20,618 nt of DNA from positions 1 through 20,618 of the forward strand of contig URQW01000051.1 in the NCBI GenBank assembly GCA_900550105.1. Reading direction: 5' to 3'. Within the stretch, counting starts at the first letter, position 1. The number at the start of each line of letters is the position of its first letter. The translations under genes and the position numbers were made by a program. The DNA comes from an uncultured Pelosinus sp. (lineage in GTDB: Bacteria; Bacillota; Negativicutes; UMGS1260). Positions 6,317-13,420 of the stretch are shown here, in pieces. The notes beneath the pieces were generated by a model. It ran no database searches, had not been told where the DNA came from, and saw only the letters and a list, made by a program, of their open reading frames with translations.

Positions 6317-7405
6317 ATGAACCCCTTTGATAAGCAGAAATTCAACAAATATAAGCTGCGGTTAGACGAGTATAAAAAACAAGCTAATCCTTATTTGGCG
6401 CAAAGTTCCTATTTACAGAAAAAATGGGTGATTCCCTTTCTCGTAGGAATCTTTTTACTAGGCGTCGTTTTTTATGGCTTTACGGCTTCACAGGTGACAG
6501 CCAATCAAAAAGATGAAGTTACAGTGCAGGTAACAGATGGCATGACTGCTGATAAAATCGGACAAATTCTTGAACAAAAGGGCTTATTTCCAAGTGCGAC
6601 CGTGTTTCGTGTTTATGCGAAAATTTATGGTTTAGAAAATTCCCTGCAAGCTGGCGATTATGTTTTTACAAAAGATATGTCTATAGGTAAAATTGTGTCG
6701 ATGTTGTCTAAGGGTGATACAGCTTACCAGAAGTTGACCATACCGGAAGGCTATACTGTGGAGCAAATCGCGCAATTGCTTGATAAAAACAAGATTGCCG
6801 ACGGCAATGTGTTTAAAAAGCTAGCGAAAGAATATATTCCCTTTCCTTTTGTCGCACCATCGCCGGTTGCGGCTTATAAGGCGGAAGGCTATTTGTTTCC
6901 TGATACGTATCGGTTGCCCCGTAAAGTGACGGAAAAGCAACTCTTGGAAATGCTAGCAGGCCAGTTTGGTCAACAATTCACGCCAGAAATGCAAGCAAGG
7001 GCGAGGGATATGGGTCTTTCGATTCGCGATGTAGTGATATTAGCTTCTTTAGTAGAAAAAGAAGCGGCGAAAGAAGCCGATCGGCCAGTGATTGCCGGCG
7101 TCTTTTTAAATCGTCTAAAACAGAGTATGCCACTACAGTCTTGTGCCACGATTCAATATATTTTAGGCTATCCTAAAGCGGAGCTTTCTGTACAAGATAC
7201 GGAAATTCCTTCGCCTTATAATACCTATCTGCACCAAGGACTGCCGCCAGGACCGATTGCCAATCCCGGGATTGCTTCGATTCAGGCCGTGCTTCATCCT
7301 GCAGCTACGGACTATTTATACTTTGTCGCTGACCGAGACGGATTTCACCATTTCAGCCGGACCTATGAAGAGCATTTAGCAATGATTGCTAAGGTGCAGC
7401 CATGA
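6317..7405 (+). CDS. mltG: Endolytic murein transglycosylase MltG (YceG-like)
   Basis: Membrane-anchored lytic transglycosylase that cleaves nascent glycan strands and sets their length. A cytoplasmic N-terminus of about 37 residues precedes one transmembrane helix (about 38-58, WVIPFLVGIFLLGVVFYGF). A LysM-like subdomain (TDGMTADKIGQILEQKGL) and the catalytic domain follow. The catalytic glutamate is E247 in ASLVEKEA, followed by VIAGVFLNRL, the LQSCATIQYILG segment and YNTYLHQGLPPGPIANPG. ATG 6317 is chosen because GAGGTGAT lies just upstream; the frame is open back to TTG 6248, but that lies in the promoter. Length 362 aa is typical. It overlaps the methyltransferase gene by 4 bases (ATGA), indicating translational coupling. 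Confidence 0.97.
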   Translation: MNPFDKQKFNKYKLRLDEYKKQANPYLAQSSYLQKKWVIPFLVGIFLLGVVFYGFTASQVTANQKDEVTVQVTDGMTADKIGQILEQKGLFPSATVFRVYAKIYGLENSLQAGDYVFTKDMSIGKIVSMLSKGDTAYQKLTIPEGYTVEQIAQLLDKNKIADGNVFKKLAKEYIPFPFVAPSPVAAYKAEGYLFPDTYRLPRKVTEKQLLEMLAGQFGQQFTPEMQARARDMGLSIRDVVILASLVEKEAAKEADRPVIAGVFLNRLKQSMPLQSCATIQYILGYPKAELSVQDTEIPSPYNTYLHQGLPPGPIANPGIASIQAVLHPAATDYLYFVADRDGFHHFSRTYEEHLAMIAKVQP

Positions 7406-8046
7406 AACATTCTCATTTATTAACGGAACTGGAGGCCTATGCGGCGCTGCAGCATGTGCCGATTATTCAACAGGCCGGAAGTCAAGTTTTGTTGGATGCA
7501 GTACGCCAAAAACAACCGCTGCGAGTTTTGGAGATTGGTACGGCCATTGGGTATTCCACTTTGTTGATTGCCCAAGAAATGGCGGCAGGCGGTACGATTA
7601 CGACGATTGATATTGATGCAGATAGACAAGCGAAGGCTAGAGATGTGATCGGACAAGCTAACCTTGCTGTTACTGTTGAATTTGTATACGGTGATGCTCT
7701 GCCACTGATAGAAAAACTTACAGGACCCTTTGACTTTGTGTTTATTGATGCGGCAAAAGGCCATTATGTCCATTATCTGCAGGCGTTGCTGACAGGCAAG
7801 TTGGCAGCAGATGCACTTATTGTCGCCGACAATGTGTTGTTTCGCGGCTATGTAATGGGACAAGAAGCGCCGCCGCGGCGCTTTCGCACGATTGTAAAGC
7901 GGTTGAAAGCCTATCTAGAGCTTGTTTCGAATCCGGAACTGTTTACCACGGAGATTTTTCCTGATGGCGACGGGTTAGCTGTTTCTCGATTTTTGGGAAG
8001 CGGAACAGGCCTTGGTAGTGAGAGAAAAGGAGATACACATGAATAA
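7402..8046 (+). CDS. trmR: SAM-dependent O-methyltransferase, TrmR (YrrM) type
   Basis: Class I methyltransferase of the catechol-O-methyltransferase-like family. SAM-binding motif I is VLEIGTAIGYST, the acidic ribose-binding residue is in TTIDIDADR, and the metal-binding region is FIDAAKGHYVHY with VADNVLFRG. In B. subtilis the gene after mltG is trmR, which methylates 5-hydroxyuridine at tRNA position 34 to 5-methoxyuridine. The same order here (mltG, this gene, then a U32/TrhP protein) supports that assignment. It starts at ATG 7402 inside the mltG stop and overlaps the next gene by 8 bases. Substrate is inferred from synteny; other small O-methyltransferases share the fold. Confidence 0.88.
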   Translation: MKHSHLLTELEAYAALQHVPIIQQAGSQVLLDAVRQKQPLRVLEIGTAIGYSTLLIAQEMAAGGTITTIDIDADRQAKARDVIGQANLAVTVEFVYGDALPLIEKLTGPFDFVFIDAAKGHYVHYLQALLTGKLAADALIVADNVLFRGYVMGQEAPPRRFRTIVKRLKAYLELVSNPELFTTEIFPDGDGLAVSRFLGSGTGLGSERKGDTHE

Positions 8047-9268
8047 ACCGGAACTTTTAGCTCCTGTAGGGAGCTTTGAAAAATTAGTTATGGCTTTAGC
8101 TTACGGCGCTGATGCTGTTTATTTTGGCGGCAAGTCTTTCGGCCTAAGAGCTTTTAGCGGCAATTTTACGGAAGATGAAATGAAAGAGGCAGTGGCCTAT
8201 ACCCATAAACTAGGTAAAAAAGCTTATGTGACAGTCAATATTTTTCCTCATAATGATGATTTAGACGATTTGCCAGACTATATTCGTTTTTTAGCCTCGA
8301 TTCAAGTTGATGCTGTTCTTGTAGCTGATTTAGGCGTGTATCGAATTGTACGCGATACAGCGCCTGATTTGCCCATTCATGTCAGTACGCAAGCCAATAA
8401 TACGAATTGGTCTTCGGTGAAAATGTGGGAAGAACTGGGCGTCTCTCGTGTTGTTTTGGCGCGAGAACTTTCTTTGCAAGAGATTCGTGATATTCGCGCT
8501 AAGGTGCAAGTAGAACTAGAAACTTTTGTTCATGGCGCTATGTGTATTTCCTATTCGGGACGCTGTCTGTTAAGTAATTATTTTTCTGGTCGTGATTCAA
8601 ACCGGGGCGCCTGTGTGCAGTCTTGTCGCTGGAAATATGCTCTTATGGAAGAAAAACGTCCTGGCGAATACTACCCGGTTATGGAAGATGAACGGGGAAC
8701 TTATATTTTCAACTCAAAAGATTTATGTTTGTTAGAGTTTTTGCCAGACTTGCTGCAAGCTGATATTTCTAGTTTGAAGATTGAAGGCCGCATGAAAAGC
8801 GTTCACTATGTGGCGACTGTGATTAAAGTATACCGTGAGGCGATTGACAGTTACTTTGAAAATCCAGCGGCCTTTGTAATTCGACCGCAGTGGCTGGAAG
8901 AATTGCAGAAGGTTTCCCACCGGGAATATACAACTGGTTTTTATTTTAACAAAACAAGTGAACAGGACCAAATTTACGGTACGAGCAGCTATAGCCAGAC
9001 CCATGATTTTATCGGACTTGTAAAAAGTTACGATCCAGTCACGAAACTAGCTGTAGTCGAGCAGCGTAACAATATGAAGGTTGGCGAAGAAATTGAAATT
9101 GCCCAGCCTGTTGGTCCAGCCTTTACGCAGACAATTACTGCGATGTATGATGATACGGGAGCGGAAATTTTAGTAGCGCCTCATCCACAGCAGATTATCA
9201 CGATGCCGATGAGTCAGCCTGTTAGTCCTCTGGCCATGCTACGGCGGCAGGTGAAGCAAGATGTTTGA
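8039..9268 (+). CDS. trhP: U32 family protein, tRNA hydroxylation protein TrhP type
   Basis: Peptidase U32 family member, 409 aa. It carries the U32 signature ETFVHGAMCISYSGRCLLS and the four conserved cysteines C169, C176, C192 and C196 that hold an iron-sulfur cluster in characterised relatives. In E. coli and B. subtilis, TrhP proteins are needed to make 5-hydroxyuridine at the tRNA wobble position, with prephenate as a reported requirement. The TIM-barrel-like N-terminus begins PELLAPVGSFEKLVMALAYGADAVYFGG, and the C-terminus is a small beta-barrel. ATG 8039 follows AAAGGAGAT. Further-upstream GTG/ATG codons would lengthen the overlap with trmR. B. subtilis has two adjacent genes (trhP1, trhP2) and here there is one, closest in size to trhP2. 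Confidence 0.9.
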   Translation: MNKPELLAPVGSFEKLVMALAYGADAVYFGGKSFGLRAFSGNFTEDEMKEAVAYTHKLGKKAYVTVNIFPHNDDLDDLPDYIRFLASIQVDAVLVADLGVYRIVRDTAPDLPIHVSTQANNTNWSSVKMWEELGVSRVVLARELSLQEIRDIRAKVQVELETFVHGAMCISYSGRCLLSNYFSGRDSNRGACVQSCRWKYALMEEKRPGEYYPVMEDERGTYIFNSKDLCLLEFLPDLLQADISSLKIEGRMKSVHYVATVIKVYREAIDSYFENPAAFVIRPQWLEELQKVSHREYTTGFYFNKTSEQDQIYGTSSYSQTHDFIGLVKSYDPVTKLAVVEQRNNMKVGEEIEIAQPVGPAFTQTITAMYDDTGAEILVAPHPQQIITMPMSQPVSPLAMLRRQVKQDV

Positions 9269-9461
9269 AACTATTTTTGCCCAGGTCGATAAACATGATA
9301 TTAATTATGTGAATCGGCTTCTTGAGGGGTATGAAAACCTTGGCGTACTGACTACCGTTGACAATCAGACGGGTCTTGTTATGATTCGAGTTACGCCTGA
9401 TACGTATCAGACCGTAATGGATATTTTACTGACAATGCCTGTGGCTATTCAAATTGTATAA
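9261..9461 (+). CDS. DUF4911 domain-containing protein, 66 aa
   Basis: Small protein of the DUF4911 type, starting MFETIFAQVDKHDINYVNRL. It reads as a compact alpha/beta (ferredoxin-like or ACT-like) fold: helix DINYVNRLLEGYENLG, strand VLTTVDNQTGLVMIRVTP, helix YQTVMDILLTM, strand VAIQIV. No catalytic residues are evident. It overlaps the end of trhP by 8 bases, so translation is probably coupled, which suggests it works with TrhP or TrmR. Function unknown. Confidence 0.85.
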   Translation: MFETIFAQVDKHDINYVNRLLEGYENLGVLTTVDNQTGLVMIRVTPDTYQTVMDILLTMPVAIQIV

Positions 9462-9473
9462 ATGAGTTGAGAA

Positions 9474-9511
9474 AATTGCCATACTATCACTGAGGTGACA
9501 GTATGGCAATT
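9474..9511 (+). promoter_or_regulatory. Inverted repeat enclosing the RBS and start codon of the PBP gene
   Basis: The 12-base arms aattgccatact (9474-9485) and agtatggcaatt (9500-9511) are perfectly complementary. After one a/c mismatch, tcac pairs with gtga around a 4-base loop (tgag). The Shine-Dalgarno (GAGGTGA) is half in the loop and half in the inner stem, and the ATG at 9503 is in the outer stem. In RNA this would hide the start codon. There is no T-run, so it is not a typical terminator. Confidence 0.75.
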
Positions 9512-11128
9512 ATTGCAAAACGGCTGAGAAAAATTACTATTTTACTCGGTATCCTAGTCGGTCTACTCATGCTTCGGCTAGGCTATCTGCAACTTTATGA
9601 AGGGAAAAGCTTGGCTCTAGCTGGGCTTCATGGGCGCGTACAGGAAATTTCAGCTGAGACAAAGCGCGGGGATTTTTTCGATCGACATCATGAAAAATTA
9701 ACGAATAGTACTGTTGCTTATGAACTATTTCTGTTTCCGGCGGAAATGCCGGATCAACAAACAATTCGGGAGAAGTTGACCGGTATTATACCAGAACAAG
9801 CGGTTGCCGTGATTCTGCGGTTAGCCTTAGCTAAGCAGCCACTCAGATCTCATATTTTTGTCAGTGAAGCAACTAGCCAGTTTTTAAATAAAGAGTGCCC
9901 TATCCCTGGTCTTATTGCCGTGAGAGTACCGCTTCGTTACGAATCGAACCAGCCTGCCGCCCATGTGATTGGCTATGTGGATCAAACAAATCATGGGATT
10001 ACCGGTTTAGAAGCTCGTTATGATTTACTGCTCACAAGCTCTGAGGAGCGTTATGTAGCGGCAATGCTTGATGGTGAAGAAAATTTGATTCCTGGCCTTG
10101 GCTACAAAGAGGTAAACGGCGGGGAAGCAAAGGCGTCAGAAATAGTTCTTACGCTAGACAAAAATTTGCAGCGAAAGTTAGAAGCTTTGGCTGATCAGCG
10201 AATGAAGCGGGGAGCCCTGATTGTCATGGAAGCAAAGACGGGGGAAATTTTAGCGCTTGTTTCGCGACCCAATTTTTCGCCCGCCCAAGTAGCGCGTTCG
10301 TTTCAAGAACCCTATTCGCCACTGGTAAACAGAGCGATTACGGCTTATCAGCCGGGATCTGTATTTAAACTTGTCGTAGCGGCGGCCGCTTTAGATTTAG
10401 GTATCGTTACACCAGAAACGGTCTTTTATGATGCTGGGTATATTGATGTTGATAAGCTACGGTTTTTTGGTTGGGACTATAAGCAAGGGCCACGCGGTAA
10501 AATATCATTTCAAGACGCTTTGGCTTTTTCAAGCAACCCTGTTTTCATTGAAGTCGGACAAAAAATAGGCGCAACAAAATTGCTGGCTTATGCTGACAAA
10601 TTAGGTTTTGGTCATAAAACGAGTTTGTCCTTGCCTGATGAAGATGCAGGACATTTGCCGCCAGTCGATCAGGTTTTTCCCGGCGATCTTGCCAATTTGT
10701 CGATTGGGCAGGGGAGCTGTGAGGTAACGCCGCTGCAGTTGGCGTCGCTTGTTGGTACGATTGTCAATGATGGAGTTTTGGTAGAGCCAAAGCTGGTTGC
10801 GGAAAGATCTGCTGACAGCAGCAAACAGCTGCTTCAGGTGCTTACCGCAAGGCAACTGCGTGAGATGATGGCGGCTGTTACTTCCTACGGTACTGGGCAG
10901 GAAGCTGCTATTTCTGGTTATGGCGCCGCTGGAAAAACTGGTTCGGCCGAAACGGGGCGCGCCGATTCAGGCGGTAAGGGCATCAATCATGCGTGGTTTG
11001 CCGGTTATACCCCTCGCGACAATCCGCAATATGTCATTGTAGTTTTCGTCGAAGAGGGACATTCGGGCGGCGAAGTGGCCGCCCCTTTATTTGGTGCAGT
11101 GGCTCGTGAAGTTATGCAGCAGAAGTGA
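9503..11128 (+). CDS. Class B penicillin-binding protein (peptidoglycan transpeptidase), PbpI/SpoVD-like
   Basis: Bitopic membrane protein with one N-terminal helix (about 12-28, ILLGILVGLLMLRLGYL), a PBP dimer domain (KRGDFFDRHHEKL; HVIGYVDQTNHGITGLE), then the transpeptidase domain. Active-site motifs are complete: SVFK with nucleophile S286, SSN at S343-N345, and KTG at K478-G480. At 541 aa it ends soon after the transpeptidase domain and has no PASTA repeats, unlike SpoVD (longer), so it is closer in size to B. subtilis PBP4b (PbpI). That gene lies in the matching yrr region and is mother-cell-specific in sporulation. A sporulation role here is inference; vegetative FtsI-like roles are not excluded. 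Its start codon sits inside a strong inverted repeat. Confidence 0.93.
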   Translation: MAIIAKRLRKITILLGILVGLLMLRLGYLQLYEGKSLALAGLHGRVQEISAETKRGDFFDRHHEKLTNSTVAYELFLFPAEMPDQQTIREKLTGIIPEQAVAVILRLALAKQPLRSHIFVSEATSQFLNKECPIPGLIAVRVPLRYESNQPAAHVIGYVDQTNHGITGLEARYDLLLTSSEERYVAAMLDGEENLIPGLGYKEVNGGEAKASEIVLTLDKNLQRKLEALADQRMKRGALIVMEAKTGEILALVSRPNFSPAQVARSFQEPYSPLVNRAITAYQPGSVFKLVVAAAALDLGIVTPETVFYDAGYIDVDKLRFFGWDYKQGPRGKISFQDALAFSSNPVFIEVGQKIGATKLLAYADKLGFGHKTSLSLPDEDAGHLPPVDQVFPGDLANLSIGQGSCEVTPLQLASLVGTIVNDGVLVEPKLVAERSADSSKQLLQVLTARQLREMMAAVTSYGTGQEAAISGYGAAGKTGSAETGRADSGGKGINHAWFAGYTPRDNPQYVIVVFVEEGHSGGEVAAPLFGAVAREVMQQK

Positions 11129-11157
11129 CAAGAATATTCTGGCCAAATAGAGCGATC

Positions 11158-11168
11158 TATGCTAAAAT
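11158..11168 (+). promoter_or_regulatory. Extended -10 promoter for the pepP-efp unit
   Basis: TATGCTAAAAT fits TRTGn followed by TAAAAT (5 of 6 to TATAAT) and lies 57 bases before the ATG of the aminopeptidase. I see no good -35 at the expected distance. It marks the boundary between the PBP unit and the next transcription unit. Confidence 0.55.
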
Positions 11169-11224
11169 ATAAAGGCTAATATACTCGATTGCCTCGTAAA
11201 AAGGCCCTAAGGAGATGGCAGCCC

Positions 11225-12295
11225 ATGCAAGGGCGATTGCAAAAATGTCGGTATTTATTGCAAAAAATTTCAGCGCAAGCTGTAATTGTAACAAAAGGGA
11301 AAAATCGTCAATATCTTAGCGGATTTACCGGATCCTCTGGTGTCTTGCTCATTACGAATACCGAACAAGTGCTATTTACTGATTTTCGCTATGTCGAGCA
11401 AGCCAAAGCCCAAGCATCTGATTTTACGGTGATACGTCATGGAACGGATTTGTTTAGTGATATAGCCGTATGGCTGCAGGACCATCCATTGGAAGTTATT
11501 GCCTATGAAGCAGATCAGCTCACAGTAGATACTTATGAAAAACTGCAGAAAACTTTGCAGGGCAAAACTTTGCTAGCGACAAAGCTTGATGAACTCCGGC
11601 AAATCAAAGATGATGAGGAATTAGCTTACATAGACAAGGCAGTTCAAATTGCCGATCAGGCTTTTAACCAGTTGCTTACCTTGCTTCGTCCTGGTATGAC
11701 CGAGCTTGAGGCGGCAGCGCAGCTTGAATATGCTATGAGAAAACTAGGTTCTGAAAAAACTTCTTTTGATACAATTGTTGCCTCAGGCGAGCGTGGTGCT
11801 TTACCGCATGGACAAGCGTCGCTGAAAATGCTTTCGCCAGGAGAACTCATTACCTTTGATTTCGGCGCGGTCTATAAAGGATACTGCTCTGATATGACTC
11901 GTACGGTTGCTTTAGGCAAAGCCAGTGAGAAACAGCGCGCCGTTTACGATACAGTACTGAAAGCTCAGCTGGCTGCTTTGCAAGAGATTCAGGCAGGCAG
12001 GGTATGTTCTGAAGTTGATAAGGTTGCGCGGGATGTAATTGCTGCTGCTGGCTATGGCGATTATTTCGGTCATGGTTTAGGACATTCTGTTGGTCTTGCC
12101 ATTCATGAGGAGCCACGTCTATCGCCTACTTGTCAGGACGTTTTAGCTGAACAGATGACGATGACAGTGGAGCCTGGTATTTATATCCCTGGATTTGGTG
12201 GTGTAAGAATAGAGGATTTAGTGGTTGTGTCTGCTTCTGGTTGTCGCATCCTGACTCAAAGCACCAAAGAACTTATAGAATTAAAGTGTAATTAG
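11225..12295 (+). CDS. Xaa-Pro aminopeptidase, M24 family (YqhT-like)
   Basis: Metallopeptidase that removes N-terminal residues before proline, recycling proline-containing peptides. The N-terminal creatinase-like domain (NRQYLSGFTGSSGVLLI) is followed by the pita-bread catalytic domain with all five metal ligands: D212, D223, H287, E316 and E330 (motifs FDFGAVYKGYCSD, GHGLGHSVG, VEPGIY, RIEDL), plus H294 of IHEEP. I choose ATG 11225 because AAGGAGA lies 9-15 bases upstream and the resulting 356 aa fits the family. The in-frame TTG at 11189 has no ribosome binding site. It directly precedes efp, as in B. subtilis and many Firmicutes. Confidence 0.94.
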   Translation: MQGRLQKCRYLLQKISAQAVIVTKGKNRQYLSGFTGSSGVLLITNTEQVLFTDFRYVEQAKAQASDFTVIRHGTDLFSDIAVWLQDHPLEVIAYEADQLTVDTYEKLQKTLQGKTLLATKLDELRQIKDDEELAYIDKAVQIADQAFNQLLTLLRPGMTELEAAAQLEYAMRKLGSEKTSFDTIVASGERGALPHGQASLKMLSPGELITFDFGAVYKGYCSDMTRTVALGKASEKQRAVYDTVLKAQLAALQEIQAGRVCSEVDKVARDVIAAAGYGDYFGHGLGHSVGLAIHEEPRLSPTCQDVLAEQMTMTVEPGIYIPGFGGVRIEDLVVVSASGCRILTQSTKELIELKCN

Positions 12296-12305
12296 GAGGG
12301 TATTC

Positions 12306-12860
12306 ATGATTTCGTCAAACGATTTTCGCACTGGAACAACAATTGAAATCGATAATGCTGTTTGGCAGGTTGTTGATTTCCAGCATGTAAAACCAGGTAA
12401 AGGGGCCGCTTTTGTGCGGGCTAAATTGAAAAATGTAAAAACAGGCGCCGTAGTAGAACGGACATTTAATGCCGGTGAAAAATTGCCGAAAGCTCATGTA
12501 GAACGTCGCGATATGCAGTATCTTTATGAGAGCGATGGCTATGTAATGATGGATAATGAAACATTTGATCAAGTTACGCTTACTGAAGAGCAACTTGGCG
12601 ATGGCAAGAACTTCTTAAAAGAAAATATGAATATTGGCGTAAACTTTTTCCAAGGCAATGTAATCGGTGTAGATTTGCCGAACGCCGTAGAACTAGAAGT
12701 TGTTGAAACAGACCCTGGTATTCGTGGCGATACGGCTACCGGCGGCAACAAACCAGCAAAACTGGAAACTGGCTATGTCGTAAAAGTTCCTTTGTTTATT
12801 AACATCGGCGATGTACTACGTGTTGATACGCGTACCGGTGATTATATTGAACGGGCTTAA
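12306..12860 (+). CDS. efp: Translation elongation factor P
   Basis: EF-P relieves ribosome stalling at consecutive prolines. At 184 aa it has normal length, with the three beta-barrel domains expected. The N-terminal KOW-like domain carries the tip loop VKPGKGAAFVRAKL with K32, the lysine modified in B. subtilis and related bacteria. The domain III signature VKVPLFINIGDVLRVDTRTGDY is intact. ATG 12306 follows AGGAGGG and is 10 bases after the aminopeptidase stop, so the two genes are co-transcribed. No modification enzymes (such as EpmA/EpmB) are in this window. Confidence 0.99.
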   Translation: MISSNDFRTGTTIEIDNAVWQVVDFQHVKPGKGAAFVRAKLKNVKTGAVVERTFNAGEKLPKAHVERRDMQYLYESDGYVMMDNETFDQVTLTEEQLGDGKNFLKENMNIGVNFFQGNVIGVDLPNAVELEVVETDPGIRGDTATGGNKPAKLETGYVVKVPLFINIGDVLRVDTRTGDYIERA

Positions 12861-12867
12861 ATAAAAC

Positions 12868-12951
12868 AAAAAACCTCCTTTGTTCATGTTTTTTGCTTCT
12901 TTGGGGATACTACCTCTTAGACGTCTTACATGGAGTAAAAGGAGGTTTTTT
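12868..12951 (+). promoter_or_regulatory. 14-bp inverted repeat: efp terminator and RBS-sequestering element
   Basis: The arm AAAAAACCTCCTTT (12868-12881) is perfectly complementary to AAAGGAGGTTTTTT (12938-12951), with a 56-base loop. The right arm contains the GGAGG Shine-Dalgarno (12941-12945) of the next gene and ends in six T residues. It can therefore act as an A/T-tract terminator after efp, as a lock on translation of the downstream gene, or both. The loop is long for a plain terminator and contains only weak inner pairing. Confidence 0.65.
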
Positions 12952-12953
12952 AT

Positions 12954-13256
12954 TTGTCATCAGCTGTTAAAGAAAAAGTCGCCTATTTGCAGGGCTTGAA
13001 GAAGGGCTTAAATGTAAATGACGCTTCGGCGGAAGGAAAGCTGCTCATTCATGTGATTGATGCGCTTGATACATTTGCGGGAGAAATTGAGGGATTGTCT
13101 CTGTCGCAAGAAGAACTGGGAGAGTATGTTGAAACGATCGACGATGATCTCAGTGATTTAGAAGAAGAAGTTTATGTAGATACCTTAGATGATGATTATA
13201 TGGAAGTAGAATGTCCTGAGTATCATGATCATGATATAAGTCATCCTGGTTTATAA
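12954..13256 (+). CDS. CD1247-type N-terminal domain protein, 100 aa, acidic
   Basis: Small acidic protein beginning with TTG at 12954, 8 bases after GGAGG. The N-terminal half (KEKVAYLQGLKKGLNV..EGKLLIHVIDALDTFAGEIEGL) resembles the CD1247 N-terminal domain family of spore-forming Firmicutes. A Glu/Asp-rich heptad-like segment follows (EELGEYVETIDDDLSDLEEEVYVDTLDDDY). The tail VECPEYHDHDISHP has one Cys and several His, perhaps a degenerate metal-binding end. It sits between efp and spoIIIAA, the position taken by yqhV in B. subtilis, but it is not a membrane protein like YqhV. Function unknown; the family name rests on recall of its pattern. Confidence 0.8.
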   Translation: MSSAVKEKVAYLQGLKKGLNVNDASAEGKLLIHVIDALDTFAGEIEGLSLSQEELGEYVETIDDDLSDLEEEVYVDTLDDDYMEVECPEYHDHDISHPGL

Positions 13257-13301
13257 TTTTATGAGTCAATTTTTCCTTATGTGAATAAAGATTCCTTTGT
13301 A

Positions 13302-13362
13302 AAAACTGCTGCAAAAAGAGTTTTTCTAACTTAGAAAAATTCTTTTTGCAGCAGTTTTATTT
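13302..13362 (+). terminator. Very long hairpin terminator upstream of spoIIIAA
   Basis: The arms 13302-13319 and 13341-13358 pair perfectly over 18 bp (aaaactgctgcaaaaaga with its complement). The pairing continues through one G-U pair and a further 8 bp (tttttcta/tagaaaaa) to a 3-base loop, about 27 bp in all. A T-rich tail (ttttatttt) follows. It lies in the 164-base gap between the CD1247-type gene and spoIIIAA and probably isolates the sporulation operon from upstream transcription. No convincing sigma-E promoter could be made out in the rest of the gap. Confidence 0.75.
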
Positions 13363-13420
13363 TGCTATCATAAATAACTAGTCTTGTTTATATCTATGTA
13401 AAGAGAAGGAGGACAGGATC

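Noticed and set aside
11131..11140. Palindrome AGAATATTCT as a regulator operator
   Set aside because: A 10-base AT-rich palindrome can arise by chance and I know of no regulator that it would clearly fit; mentioned only as part of the junction.
13364..13420. Sigma-E promoter for spoIIIAA
   Set aside because: Expected from biology, but the best -10-like string (cataaata at 13369) matches poorly and its -35 would fall in the hairpin, so I do not call it.
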